Notes under the pieces: model-generated
Seen by the model: the letters and a program-made list of their open reading frames with translations, nothing else
Database searches by the model: none
What the model was told of the DNA's origin: nothing
Made by a program: the position numbers and the translations under genes
Shown: piece by piece, positions 1 through 11,200 of the stretch
How the letters are laid out: each line of letters opens with the position of its first letter
How positions within the stretch are numbered: position 1 is the stretch's first letter
Assembly: GCF_012273895.1 (NCBI RefSeq)
Contig: NC_052102.1
Coordinates: 5,416,917 to 5,480,916, forward strand
Reading direction: 5' to 3'
DNA: 64,000 nucleotides
DNA from: Zerene cesonia
Lineage: Eukaryota; Arthropoda; Insecta; Lepidoptera; Pieridae

Positions 1-1103
1 GATATATATTGTTTTACATATACTACTACGAACAACGATTTTATAAATGAATGAAGTTTCTCTCTTAAAAATGTTAAACTCTGGACTCTATCGGCTAGTA
101 AGATATATTGAGGATCACAGATAGTAAAATATTAAAGTAACGTACAAATACACAATATTTTTAAAACAAACTAAAATTATTACAACAAAACTGAACCTAT
201 GTAGCAAATACATATTTGCTCTGTAGGCAAATATACAACTAAACTCAAACTCAAATATTTTTTATTCAAGTAGACGTCTCTTATATGAAACGGAAAAAAC
301 ATTTTTTAATAGTTAGCTAAGGGGTCACCTGATGCTATGCGATCAACACTGCCCGTTAACATTTAAAGAGGCTATATTCCTGTGGATTCCAAATGGATTT
401 TCAACTTCACTGGATAAGGGATAAGGAAAAAATTGATGGAGGAAAAAAAAGGATACGCGCCTCCTCCATTCATCGAAAGAAACGCAGCAGAATGCCCAAT
501 TTCGGGCTGATCTTCCTTGGGGGAGTAGTACTTGCCTCGGAGCAATCGAAATAGTTCGAATTTAATTAAAAATTAAAAAAAAACTAGTATACTGTACAGT
601 TAGGTAATCTACGTTTAGTTAACTTTAACATCCTGTAATATGCATATGTAGACATGATTATTGTATTGGCTATTTATTTTTTTATTTAAACTAAGATTAT
701 TTTTCTGTCGCCTTTTTGCTGTATAATTATTGACATGCTCCGTATGCGACCTGTCTCGCATGACGCATCTTAATTAAAACAAACTTTTTACTGTGAGCGG
801 ACTGAGTTTTGAAGATTTTCGTTTTATCGTCCATTATTATCTGGACGTATTTGGGTAACGCACTAAACGTTTTTATATGAGTTAATGTAGCGTCGAATCT
901 CCTGTTTTATTGAAGGAATTTTCATGTAATAGTGAAGAAACTCATTTGTGTTGGGTTCATTCCACGGAGAGCTTGTTATAGTTTTTAGTATTTTACTTTG
1001 AAATTTGTTGAAATGTTTCAATATTGTAGAGAGTTGCTTACGTTTGATAAAAATATGTTTTCGCCAGGCTAGCCTTTGACAAGATGTACTTCAAATTATT
1101 TCA
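1..1103. other. AT-rich intergenic DNA, left edge
   Basis: No supportable gene is visible on either strand; the few short reading frames are AT-rich and have no start or splice context. The stretch 311-550 resembles a degraded copy of the SINE-like family also seen near 10.36 and 28.48 kb (a 'cctgatg' motif followed by 'gcccgttaacattt'). The rest is low-complexity A/T sequence. Confidence 0.6.
311..550 (+). repeat. Degraded SINE-like dispersed repeat, copy 1
   Basis: It shares with 10350-10660 and 28475-28645 a core reading 'ggtcacctgatg..', then 'cccgt(t/g)aacattt', then a purine-rich body. The three copies are too diverged to be a recent burst. The family is inferred from similarity between copies inside this window only. 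Confidence 0.5.
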
Positions 1104-1375
1104 CATCATCCGCTTGGTAATTTCTATATTAATTAGTTTGACTACATTACATTTAAGCCCCTTTTCGTTGTAAACGTGACATATAAAGTCACGTATATTT
1201 ACTTTCACTTGTTTTCATACGCCATTTCTTGAGCAAATGGGAGATGTTACTAAGCACCATTTGCAGAAGGTAGCTGTGAGATTTTCACGGTAACGGTATC
1301 GTCAGCCAACATTTGCTTACATCACAGGTACATACCTGTGATTAATGTTGCAGTTACGGATATATTAGCAACTAG

Positions 1376-1573
1376 CTGCGCCCCGCGGGTCACTCGCGTA
1401 AGTCCGTATCCCGTAGGAATATCGGGATGAAAAGTTGCCTATATGTTATTCCAGTTTTCCAGCTCGTACGCACGTACCAAATTTCATTGCAATCGGTTCA
1501 GTGGTTTTTGCGTGAAAGAGCAACAAACACACACACATCCTTATAAACTTTCGCATTTATAATATTAAGTAGG
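1376..1573 (+). mobile_element. Non-LTR/SINE-type 3' tail
   Basis: It starts at 'gctgcgccccgcgggtcac', continues through 'aaatttcattgcaatcggtt' and 'gtttttgcgtgaaagagcaa', and ends with 'ttcgcatttataatattaa'. This layout is typical of the very common lepidopteran RTE-like/SINE tails. The reverse complement of the same tail lies at 3148-3335, and both recur in the right duplicate at about 4857-5058 and 7213-7405. Confidence 0.7.
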
Positions 1574-1577
1574 ATAA

Positions 1578-1745
1578 ATGGGAGGTACAGTATACGTGCC
1601 TGCCACATACTGCCCAGTGGGACTTCCACCATTATTAGGCACAATTCAAATAATGCTTCCTGAGTCTGTGTTCCCTGACGGGTATAATCTGGGGATCTTC
1701 AAAAGTAGAGTGAACAGGTACCTCCTAGGGAAGCGCGCTCGATAC
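1578..1745 (+). pseudogene. LINE reverse-transcriptase C-terminal remnant, left copy
   Basis: The frame ends with the residues FKSRVNRYLLGKRA, the pattern seen at the C terminus of CR1/Jockey-type LINE ORF2 proteins (FPDGYN..FK..VNR.LLGKRAP). In this copy the frame is interrupted after the GKRA codons by an inverted segment (1743-1857). The right copy at 5062 retains the natural end (GKRAPS, stop). Nothing else of the reverse transcriptase is present, so this is a 5'-truncated dead fragment. Confidence 0.65.
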
Positions 1746-3147
1746 CAAACTACTTGTATGAACCTATATAAAGAAAAATTATTTTTATAAAGTAGATATT
1801 TTATGGTCTGGATCGGTGAAGCACTATTTTTTTTTTTATTGTGGGAAAGGGAAGCGCTTGACTACATCTACGCTCACCAGCAGGCGAGATGGTAGTCAAG
1901 TATTAACTATTAAAAAATTTTTGTTTCTCCAAAATAAGAAAAAAAATAATAAAAAAAGGATTAAACTTATCGTAAAAATACGTACCATATTAAAGACGTA
2001 TATACTCTATGCTGTATTTTACTTTTATACCGACGGTATAATTTTCATAGTATATAACCAATTAAAACCGTCATTCAATTAATTATAATATAAATTACCA
2101 CATTTTATTTTTTTTATACCACTGTTTACTTCCTTTTCATTTCCCGCCTATTTTTCAACTGCGTTCATAGGACGTAAATTGTCTTCCGTTATCAAATAAA
2201 ATACATAACAATATAACGTAGATTGTTTAGGAACAGAGTATGTGATATGTAAATGTCAATTTCAAATTTTAGTTTTAAATATTTTAACAAAATTGACATG
2301 AAACAAAATCTTTAACATTTTACTAAAATCGATATTTTCGATTTTAAGTCAGCACTCAGCAGTCAACTTAAAAGCAGAGTTGCCAACGTAGTGGTTCCCT
2401 TCCTAAATTTCGGGGTTTTAAGCCAAATGGTACTAAAGTGAAACTTACTGACTGAATGAAAACGTCAATGTCACAATTGTATTATGGTGTTTACCTTAGT
2501 TTAATCGCAAACATACCTGAGAGATTTAATTATTATAATGTGGTGGCAAGCAATAAGTGAAAATGTGTTGAGATATAGATAAAATAATAGTGTTAAAAAT
2601 ATTTCAAGGCCTGGGAAGCAGATCCTAAGTTAAAAGGTGAAGTTATCAGTATACGTTAAAATTGTTTGTAAGTTTCTAAAAATATATACCGAACATAATT
2701 ATTATACAAAAGTTCGTACAAAAGTCCATTCTAACATTCATTCTCATTACTCACTACCTATAATGTTAGTAAGATTTAATTTTATTTGTTTTTTTCCGAC
2801 TTCAAAAAACGAGGCGGTTCGCAATTCGGCCGATATATATCTATTTCATGTACGAACACCGATAACGCCGAGGTTTCTGGACTGATTTGCGTAATTCTTT
2901 TTTTGTTTAACTAAAAAAAAAACTAACGTACCTAACATTAAATTTAATTTTTTAGTTTTATAGCATTGAAATGCTTTATAACGTACCTAATATTAGTTTT
3001 TTGACGGCAAAAAAGCTAGTTTTAAACCGAAATCCAAGAAAGAAAGGAGGACTCAATTCTGCTGGTGTATTTTTATGTTTGTACTCCGATTTCGCCCAGA
3101 TTTCTGAACCGATTTATGCAATTCTCTTTTTGTCTGATATTATAAAT

Positions 3148-3335
3148 GCGAAAGTTGGTAAAGATGTGTGAGCGTTTGTTGCTCCTTCACGCTAAAACTG
3201 CTTATTCGATTGCAATGAAATTTGGTAAGCAGACAGGTGGACAACTGGAATAACATATAAGAACATATAGACTTTTTAACCCGATATTCTTACGGGATAC
3301 GGACTTACGCGCGTGAAACCGCGGGGCCCAGCTAG
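3148..3335 (-). mobile_element. Inverted non-LTR/SINE-type tail, left copy
   Basis: The sequence from 'gatattataaatgcgaaag' to 'ccgcggggcccagctagta' is the reverse complement of the tail at 1376-1573, so the left duplicate has this tail in opposite orientations at either end. Confidence 0.65.
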
Positions 3336-3587
3336 TAATTTATAATTTTGTTTTATTACTTTATCTATCCTGATGTCCATAACTACTTATAATGAATTCG
3401 GTTAATAAAAACAAATCTCGTAAGTAATATTGATCCACCTTTTTGTTACCGATTGAGCTGATATTTTATAAAATTAAATTAATATTCATTTAATATAATT
3501 GTCTCTACAGAAATAAACCAAAAGTATGAAAAAAAAGATTTAATATTAATTATATTCTACCTATTATTAAGAATACTATTTACTAAT

Positions 3588-4587
3588 NNNNNNNNNNNNN
3601 NNNNNNNNNNNNNNNNNNNNNNNNNNNNNNNNNNNNNNNNNNNNNNNNNNNNNNNNNNNNNNNNNNNNNNNNNNNNNNNNNNNNNNNNNNNNNNNNNNNN
3701 NNNNNNNNNNNNNNNNNNNNNNNNNNNNNNNNNNNNNNNNNNNNNNNNNNNNNNNNNNNNNNNNNNNNNNNNNNNNNNNNNNNNNNNNNNNNNNNNNNNN
3801 NNNNNNNNNNNNNNNNNNNNNNNNNNNNNNNNNNNNNNNNNNNNNNNNNNNNNNNNNNNNNNNNNNNNNNNNNNNNNNNNNNNNNNNNNNNNNNNNNNNN
3901 NNNNNNNNNNNNNNNNNNNNNNNNNNNNNNNNNNNNNNNNNNNNNNNNNNNNNNNNNNNNNNNNNNNNNNNNNNNNNNNNNNNNNNNNNNNNNNNNNNNN
4001 NNNNNNNNNNNNNNNNNNNNNNNNNNNNNNNNNNNNNNNNNNNNNNNNNNNNNNNNNNNNNNNNNNNNNNNNNNNNNNNNNNNNNNNNNNNNNNNNNNNN
4101 NNNNNNNNNNNNNNNNNNNNNNNNNNNNNNNNNNNNNNNNNNNNNNNNNNNNNNNNNNNNNNNNNNNNNNNNNNNNNNNNNNNNNNNNNNNNNNNNNNNN
4201 NNNNNNNNNNNNNNNNNNNNNNNNNNNNNNNNNNNNNNNNNNNNNNNNNNNNNNNNNNNNNNNNNNNNNNNNNNNNNNNNNNNNNNNNNNNNNNNNNNNN
4301 NNNNNNNNNNNNNNNNNNNNNNNNNNNNNNNNNNNNNNNNNNNNNNNNNNNNNNNNNNNNNNNNNNNNNNNNNNNNNNNNNNNNNNNNNNNNNNNNNNNN
4401 NNNNNNNNNNNNNNNNNNNNNNNNNNNNNNNNNNNNNNNNNNNNNNNNNNNNNNNNNNNNNNNNNNNNNNNNNNNNNNNNNNNNNNNNNNNNNNNNNNNN
4501 NNNNNNNNNNNNNNNNNNNNNNNNNNNNNNNNNNNNNNNNNNNNNNNNNNNNNNNNNNNNNNNNNNNNNNNNNNNNNNNNNNNNNNN
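3588..4587. other. Assembly gap, 1000 N
   Basis: A run of exactly 1000 N, the same length as the second gap at 58415-59414. Equal round sizes suggest a placeholder rather than a measured gap. It is flanked by two near-identical copies of the same DNA. Confidence 0.98.
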
Positions 4588-5061
4588 CATCATCCGCTTG
4601 GTAATTTCTATATTAATTAGTTTGACTACATTACATTTAAGCCCCTTTTCGTTGTAAACGTGACATATAAAGTCACGTATATTTACTTTCACTTGTTTTC
4701 ATATGCCATTTCTTGAGCAAATGGGAGATGTTATTAAGCACCATTTGCAGAAGGTAGCTGTGAGATTTTCACGGTAACGGTATCGTCAGCCAACATTTGC
4801 TTGCATCACAGGTACATACCTGTGATTAATGTTGCAGGTACGGATATATTAGCAACTAGCTGCGCCCCGCGGGTCACCCGCGTAAGTCCGTATCCCGTAG
4901 GAATATCGGGATGAAAAGTTGCCTATATGTTATTCCAGTTTTCCAGCTCGGACGTACGTACCAAATTTCATTGCAATCGGTTCAGTGGTTTTTGCGTGAA
5001 AGAGCAACAAACACACACACATCCTTATAAACTTTCGCATTTATAATATTAAGTAGGATTA

Positions 5062-5232
5062 ATGGGAGGTACAGTATACGTGCCTGCCACATACTGCCCA
5101 GTGGGACTTCCACCATTATTAGGCACAATTCAAATAATGCTTCCTGAGTCTGTGTTCCCTGACGGGTATAATCTGGGGATCTTCAAAAGTAGAGTGAACA
5201 GGTACCTCCTAGGGAAGCGCGCTCCATCTTAG
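5062..5232 (+). pseudogene. LINE reverse-transcriptase C-terminal remnant, right copy
   Basis: Same fragment as at 1578, but ending in a natural stop after GKRAPS. It is followed directly by a 3' UTR hairpin, 'gactacatctacgctcacc' paired with 'gagatggtagtc', at 5232-5271. Such a stem-loop just after the stop is common in LINEs of this kind in Lepidoptera. 5'-truncated and inactive. Confidence 0.65.
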
Positions 5233-7204
5233 ACTACATCTACGCTCACCAGCAGGCGAGATGGTAGTCAAGCGCTTCCCTTTCCCACAATAAAAAAATA
5301 AAATAGTGCTTCACCGATCCAGACCATAAAATATCTACTTTATGAAAATAATTTTTTTTCATTAAAAGTTCATACAAGTAGTTTGGTGCTGAGGTTTTAA
5401 CTTTGTAAAGTAAGCCATCCATATACACCGTCAAATGCTTGGGATATGTCCAAAAAAGCGCCTGATTAGTACTTTTTTGTTTCCAGAGATGCTATGATTA
5501 TTTTCGGAAGTCTATATACCTGATCAATAGGAGCATATTTGCTGCGTAACCCGACCTGGTGATCTGGTATTTCTTTTCCCTGAATATGGCTAGCAAGAGT
5601 TGCGAATGTGAGTGTGAGTAGTAGTGATTTATATATTTCTGATGACTTAGATCTATACGACTTGGCTATGATTTTATTTTATCAATCGTACCTTACATTG
5701 TTTACGGACGATACTTAGCCTCGTTATGGCATTCAATAAAGACGTTAGTTAGATTATTTCAGATTCAGGCAGTTCCTGTAATAAGCGATTAGGCTAAATT
5801 TAAGAATATTGTTTATTATTTCTCTTTCATTCGTCTTTATTCATTCGTCTTTATTCTTCGAATATTGTAATATTATCTACCATTTCAAATATGTATTTTA
5901 TTTGTCTTTATTTTACAGGTAACATTTTTATATCATTGCGTAATATTATTTTCTTGGAAGATAAGTATTAACTATTAAAAAATTTTTGTTTCTCCAAAAC
6001 AAGAAAAAAATAATAAAAAAAGGATTAAACTTATCGTAAAAATACGTACCATATTAAAGACGTATATACTCTATGCTGTATTTTACTTTTATACCGACGG
6101 TATAATTTTCATAGTATATAACCAATTAAAACCGTCATTCAATTAATTATAATATAAATTACCACATTTTATTTTTTTTACACCACTGTTTACTTCCTTT
6201 TCATTTCCCGCCTATTTTTCAACTGCGTTCATAGGACGTAAATTGTCTTCCGTTATCAAATAAAATACATAACAATATAACGTAGATTGTTTAGGAACAG
6301 AGTATGTGATATGTAAATGTCAATTTCAAATTTTAGTTTTAAATATTTTAACAAAATTGACATGAAACAAAATCTTTAACATTTTACTAAAATCGATATT
6401 TTCGATTTTAAGTCAGCACTCAGCAGTCAACTTAAAAGCAGAGTTGCCAACGTAGTGGTTCCCTTCCTAAATTTCGGGGTTTTAAGCCAAATGGTACTAA
6501 AGTGAAACTTACTGACTGAATGAAAACGTCAATGTCACAATTGTATTATGGTGTTTACCTTAGTTTAATCGCAAACATACCTGAGAGATTTAATTATTAT
6601 AATGTGGTGGCAAGCAATAAGTGAAAATGTGTTGAGATATAGATAAAATAATAGTGTTAAAAATATTTCAAGGCCTGGGAAGCAGATCCTAAGTTAAAAG
6701 GTGAAGTTATCAGTATACGTTAAAATTGTTTGTAAGTTTCTAAAAATATATACCGAACATAATTATTATACAAAAGTTCGTACAAAAGTCCATTCTAACA
6801 TTCATTCTCATTACTCACTACCTATAATGTTAGTAAGATTTAATTTTATTTGTTTTTTTCCGACTTCAAAAAACGAGGCGGTTCGCAATTCGGCCGATAT
6901 ATATCTATTTCATGTACGAACACCGATAACGCCGAGGTTTCTGGACTGATTTGCGTAATTCTTTTTTTGTTTAACTAAAAAAAAAAACTAACGTACCTAA
7001 CATTAAATTTAATTTTTTAGTTTTATAGCATTGAAATGCTTTATAACGTACCTAATATTAGTTTTTTGACGGCAAAAAAGCTAGTTTTAAACCGACATCC
7101 AAGAAAGAAAGGAGGACTCAATTCTGCTGGTGTATTTTTATGTTTGTACTCCGATTTCGCCCAGATTTCTGAACCGATTTATGCAATTCTCTTTTTGTCT
7201 GATA

Positions 7205-7405
7205 TTATAAATGCGAAAGTTTGTAAAGATGTGTGAGCGTTTGTTGCTCCTTCACGCTAAAACTGCTTATTCGATTGCAATGAAATTTGGTAAGCAGACA
7301 GGTGGACAACTGGAATAACATATAGGAACATATAGACTTTTTAACCCGATATTCTTACGGGATACGGACCTACGCGCGTGAAACCGCGGGGCCCAGCTAG
7401 TAATT
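7205..7405 (-). mobile_element. Inverted non-LTR/SINE-type tail, right copy
   Basis: Equivalent of 3148-3335 in the right duplicate, reverse complement of the tail at 4857-5058. It contains 'ttgttgctccttcacgc' and 'gcgcgtgaaaccgcggggc'. Confidence 0.65.
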
Positions 7406-7670
7406 TATAATTTTGTTTTATTACATATTTTGTTTTAGTTACTTTATCTATCCTGATGTCCATAACTACTTATAATGAATTCGGTTAATAAAAACAAATC
7501 TCGTAAGTAATATTGATCCACCTTTTTGTTACCGATTGAGCTGATATTTTATAAAATTAAATTAATATTCATTTAATATAATTGTCTCTACAGAAACAAA
7601 CCAAAAGTATGAAAAAAAAGATTTAATATTAATTATATTCTACCTATTATTAAGAATACTATTTACTAAT

Positions 7671-8210
7671 AGGTGTAAAGCTAGTGCCAGTATATATTAA
7701 TAAGTATTATATTGGCTTGGCACCGACTTCAAACTTATTAGTGAATAGCTAAAATATAATCAATTATTTGTATTATAATTAATATTAATTCTTTATTATT
7801 TTTTGGAATTAATTGGTTTTTAGTTATAGCTTTAAGGAGAAAATTTTTTGAGAGTGGGAATCACTGCTTAAAAGTCATTATGTAAAAAAAAATTGCGAAC
7901 TGTCACTATAATGTCAAAATACTGTGATGGCTTGATTGTTTGTTTTTAAGAAAATTTTTATTAGAAAGTGATATGAAAGTGTAGAAAATAAGTCTAAAAT
8001 TATTTCTTATCAACCGCAACATATTAAAATAATAAATGTATTCTTTTTTTGGTAATCGTGTGGAATTATACCATAATATAGTTGTTAGCCTTGAAGTAGA
8101 TGTCATCTAAATGAGCCTTGTTTATTTTACATTTTAGTGTTATTAGTCGTAATTTCACTATTATATGGCTCTGATGTTTGACTTATGGTTTGCAAAAATA
8201 TTGAAGAGGC
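7671..8210. other. Upstream flank of Megf8
   Basis: Single-copy AT-rich DNA between the duplication and the Megf8 start codon. It contains an imperfect inverted repeat at about 7685-7723 (gtgccagtatatatta pairing with tattatattggc..ggcac) that looks like a transposon end, followed by 'cgacttcaaac'. No TATA box is placed convincingly; promoter and 5' UTR presumably lie here. Confidence 0.5.
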
Positions 8211-11200
8211 ATGTTTTACCCACGAATTCGGGAGAAAGGTGCAAGTTTAGTAGTTCTCAGTTGGACTTGCTTGGCAGTGTTGTGTGCCGCGTCCACAGCT
8301 CCTTGCGACAAAACTCGTAGAGTTTTCACAGATCCCAGTGGCATAATTACCGATGGCCCCAGCAATTCGAACTATACGCAAGTAAGTGATCAGTTTTACA
8401 TGAAAAGTTGCATATTAAGAACCCTTTTCTAATTATATCCTTTTACGCAGGATTCGCATTGCGAATGGCTCATTAAAGCATCTAACAAATCTCAATACAT
8501 TACACTAAGCTTCATTCGCATGGGAACAGAATGTTCCTATGATTATGTATTTGTATACGATGGGGATTCGTTTGATGCGCCATTGCTGGGAAGTTTTAGT
8601 GGAAAAACCGAACCGCAAAATGTTACAGCTTCAAGTGGTTATGTGAGTATTTATGACAGATGCATCACAAATGTGTAATTGTCTTTTAACTGAAACAAAT
8701 CACAATCTTTTCAGATGTTAATACTCTTGTATAGCGATACAAATTATGTTTTGGACGGTTTTCGCGCCACATACGCCATACACAACTGTCCAAATAATTG
8801 TACAGGCAGAGGCCTGTGTTTGTCAAACAAATGCTTTTGTGTTGGAACTTGGGGCGGTCCAGACTGCAGTGTTGAATTGTGTCCCAACGGTTGCTCAGGA
8901 AATGGTCAATGTAAAGGGGACAGGTGTTTATGCAAAAGAGGGTAAGCTGTAGTAATTAAGTATTTATAATTTTATAATATCTATAATAAATCTTGAATTA
9001 TTATATATCTGTTATTAATATTATTATATTACATTAGCAGTCGCTGGCTTCACCCATGAAAAATTAACAGTGAAAGAATTTTTAAAATTAGTCCAATAGT
9101 TATTGCCTTTTTTATTATTAGTATAATATACCAATCATTGATATTATTTTTATACTCGAAGAATCCTTTCAAGTTCCTTTTTATAGAGCCTGTATTATAG
9201 CACTATCAAATTCAAACTAGAATGAATATTTTTAGTATGTACATTGAATACAACACAAACTAAAATGGTATGACCTAAGAATATTATTTGGAAAATTGTA
9301 ATATCAGATATTTTGACATATAAAAATTTATCTAAACTTATATTCAACAATCATAGAATAAATAATTATACATAACATTGCATCATTGCCCTGCTACAAA
9401 GAAAAATTCATAACTTTTTATAATATGAATACGAAATACTGTCCTATGAAATGTTATTGTTGCATTCATCATGGTGCTCATGCATTTTAAATATACATGT
9501 TTTTGTAATGTATATATATCTATTATAGCCTCACTATGAGGTCAATTATGCATTCATTGTATATTCTTATCTAAATTGCAATTATGAAGCAGGTCATTTA
9601 TATTAACACTTAGTATTGTGTATAACAATCTGATACCATTATATCCACTAGATATAAAAAAATAATTATTTCCATAACCTACTTCATCAACAAACATAAG
9701 TAATGTTAAATGAGTATTATATATAAATATTTTAGTGTCTTTTAAATAAAAATAATTGATGACTACATAAACTCTAAACATACCAAAACTTTAATTCAAT
9801 AGCATTCAATAAACTCATAGAAGATCATTCTCTCTAGTATATCTCACTTCCTATTAAAATGAACTTGTGTAATGTAACCTTTCTACCAAAAGTTTAAAAA
9901 TAGATTATACATGAAGCTTTAAATATTTTAGATACTCTGGGGAATCCTGTTCACTTAAAAGCAATGACAAAGATGGCAATAGTTGGCACTGGCTTTCGCA
10001 CACTGAGAGTGGAATGACCAAGCGAGCGGCACACACTGCTGTGTATGTTAACCACACTGATTCTCTCTATGTGTTTGGAGGTTATGATCTGAATAGAGTT
10101 TTAGCAGTTTTGGAAGTATACAAGTAAGTCCACTGTTTAATTGCAACCAAAAAAAAACAACAATTATGAGTATTGTGAGAATTATAAATTGGTATGTGCA
10201 TTACAAATTTGATAGTCGGGAGAGGCAATAAAAAAATTCTTTGAATATTTCGTCTTTCTGTTCATAATTATTATTAAGTCAATTATTTTTACCTTCTTCA
10301 ATAAGGTCAAATCTATTGAAATATTTTTTTTTTATGCCATAATATTTTTTTTATGTCGGCTATGGAGTTGGTGGGTCGCCTGATGGTAAGAGCTACCATC
10401 GCCCGTGAACATTTGGACAGGCGTAAGGTTATTGGCTGAGGGCTTATGTCTTTGCAAATTTTATTTATTTGCCGAATGCCGATCTTAAAAGTTGTAACAA
10501 AGAAGGGATTGATGAGGGGAATAAATGAAGGATTGGGAAGGATGGCGAAAATAATATGGTCTCTGGCAATTCCCCCAACCCCCAGCTCCCCGAATGAAAC
10601 ACAGTAGCTTCTATCTCATGCCAATCTTCTGTGTGAAGCGTGCTTGACTCCAACACTTATTAAATCAACAACAACATTAAGTGGACTGGACATTTTTTTA
10701 ATAAGAATTGTCTAAGTACTGCAACCATAACATTTAATACACATTATAACTCACGTGCCACAGTAAAATTTTTGAAAATTAGGCGATTCGATGTTTAATT
10801 TCTTTCTGACATTATTTATAACATTTTCGTAAATATTTTTAAGGATATTTTTAAAAAACAAAATTATTTAAAGACTAGCAGTAAAATGATTCTGAATAAA
10901 GCTCCTTATCGTCTATTTTTAACTTAATTTGACAAACGTTAAATATCAACATTTAAGACCATTATTTTTCACGCTATTCCTAATAGCTAGCTTAGATAAA
11001 GAAATAATATATTTGTGGCAATTATTAGTGTTATTAGATATACACTGTATCTCCACTGAACGATTATTTTTGTTGGATTTGTAAACGCATCCTTAATGTA
11101 TAGGCAATCTTTATAACTTCAATGGTCTATTAAATGAACTAGATGTCATAATAACTAAATTTGTAGATTGAAATATAATTATGAGGTTAAAATGTAATAT

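Larger units (their letters stand above)
1104..3587. repeat. Duplicated segment, left copy (ends at assembly gap)
   Basis: This block matches 4588-7670 almost base for base. Position 1104 pairs with 4588 (offset 3484) up to about 1740; 1901 pairs with 5966 (offset 4065) up to about 3340; the remainder is offset 4083 because the right copy has 18 extra bases near 7420. The left copy runs straight into the N gap, and the right copy continues from the equivalent base (7670) toward Megf8. Contents are repeat-derived: two inverted tails of a non-LTR type (1376-1573 and 3148-3335), the end of a LINE reading frame (1578-1742) and a 'ccgacttcaaaaaacgagg' element near 2790. Confidence 0.9.
4588..7670. 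repeat. Duplicated segment, right copy
   Basis: Counterpart of 1104-3587 with only scattered single-base differences. It carries about 580 bp (roughly 5390-5962) that is absent from the left copy, plus an 18-bp insertion near 7420. The LINE end is intact here (stop TAG at about 5230), and the segment 5270-5390 is the reverse complement of 1743-1857 in the left copy. After 7670 the DNA is single-copy and leads to Megf8. Confidence 0.9.

Noticed and set aside
2637..3171. Small plus-strand frames repeated at 6701-7236
   Set aside because: They are identical only because the whole segment is duplicated. The DNA is repeat-derived, and the frames lack splice or start context.
3583..4692. Long minus-strand reading frame of 369 codons
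   Set aside because: It is almost entirely N from the assembly gap.
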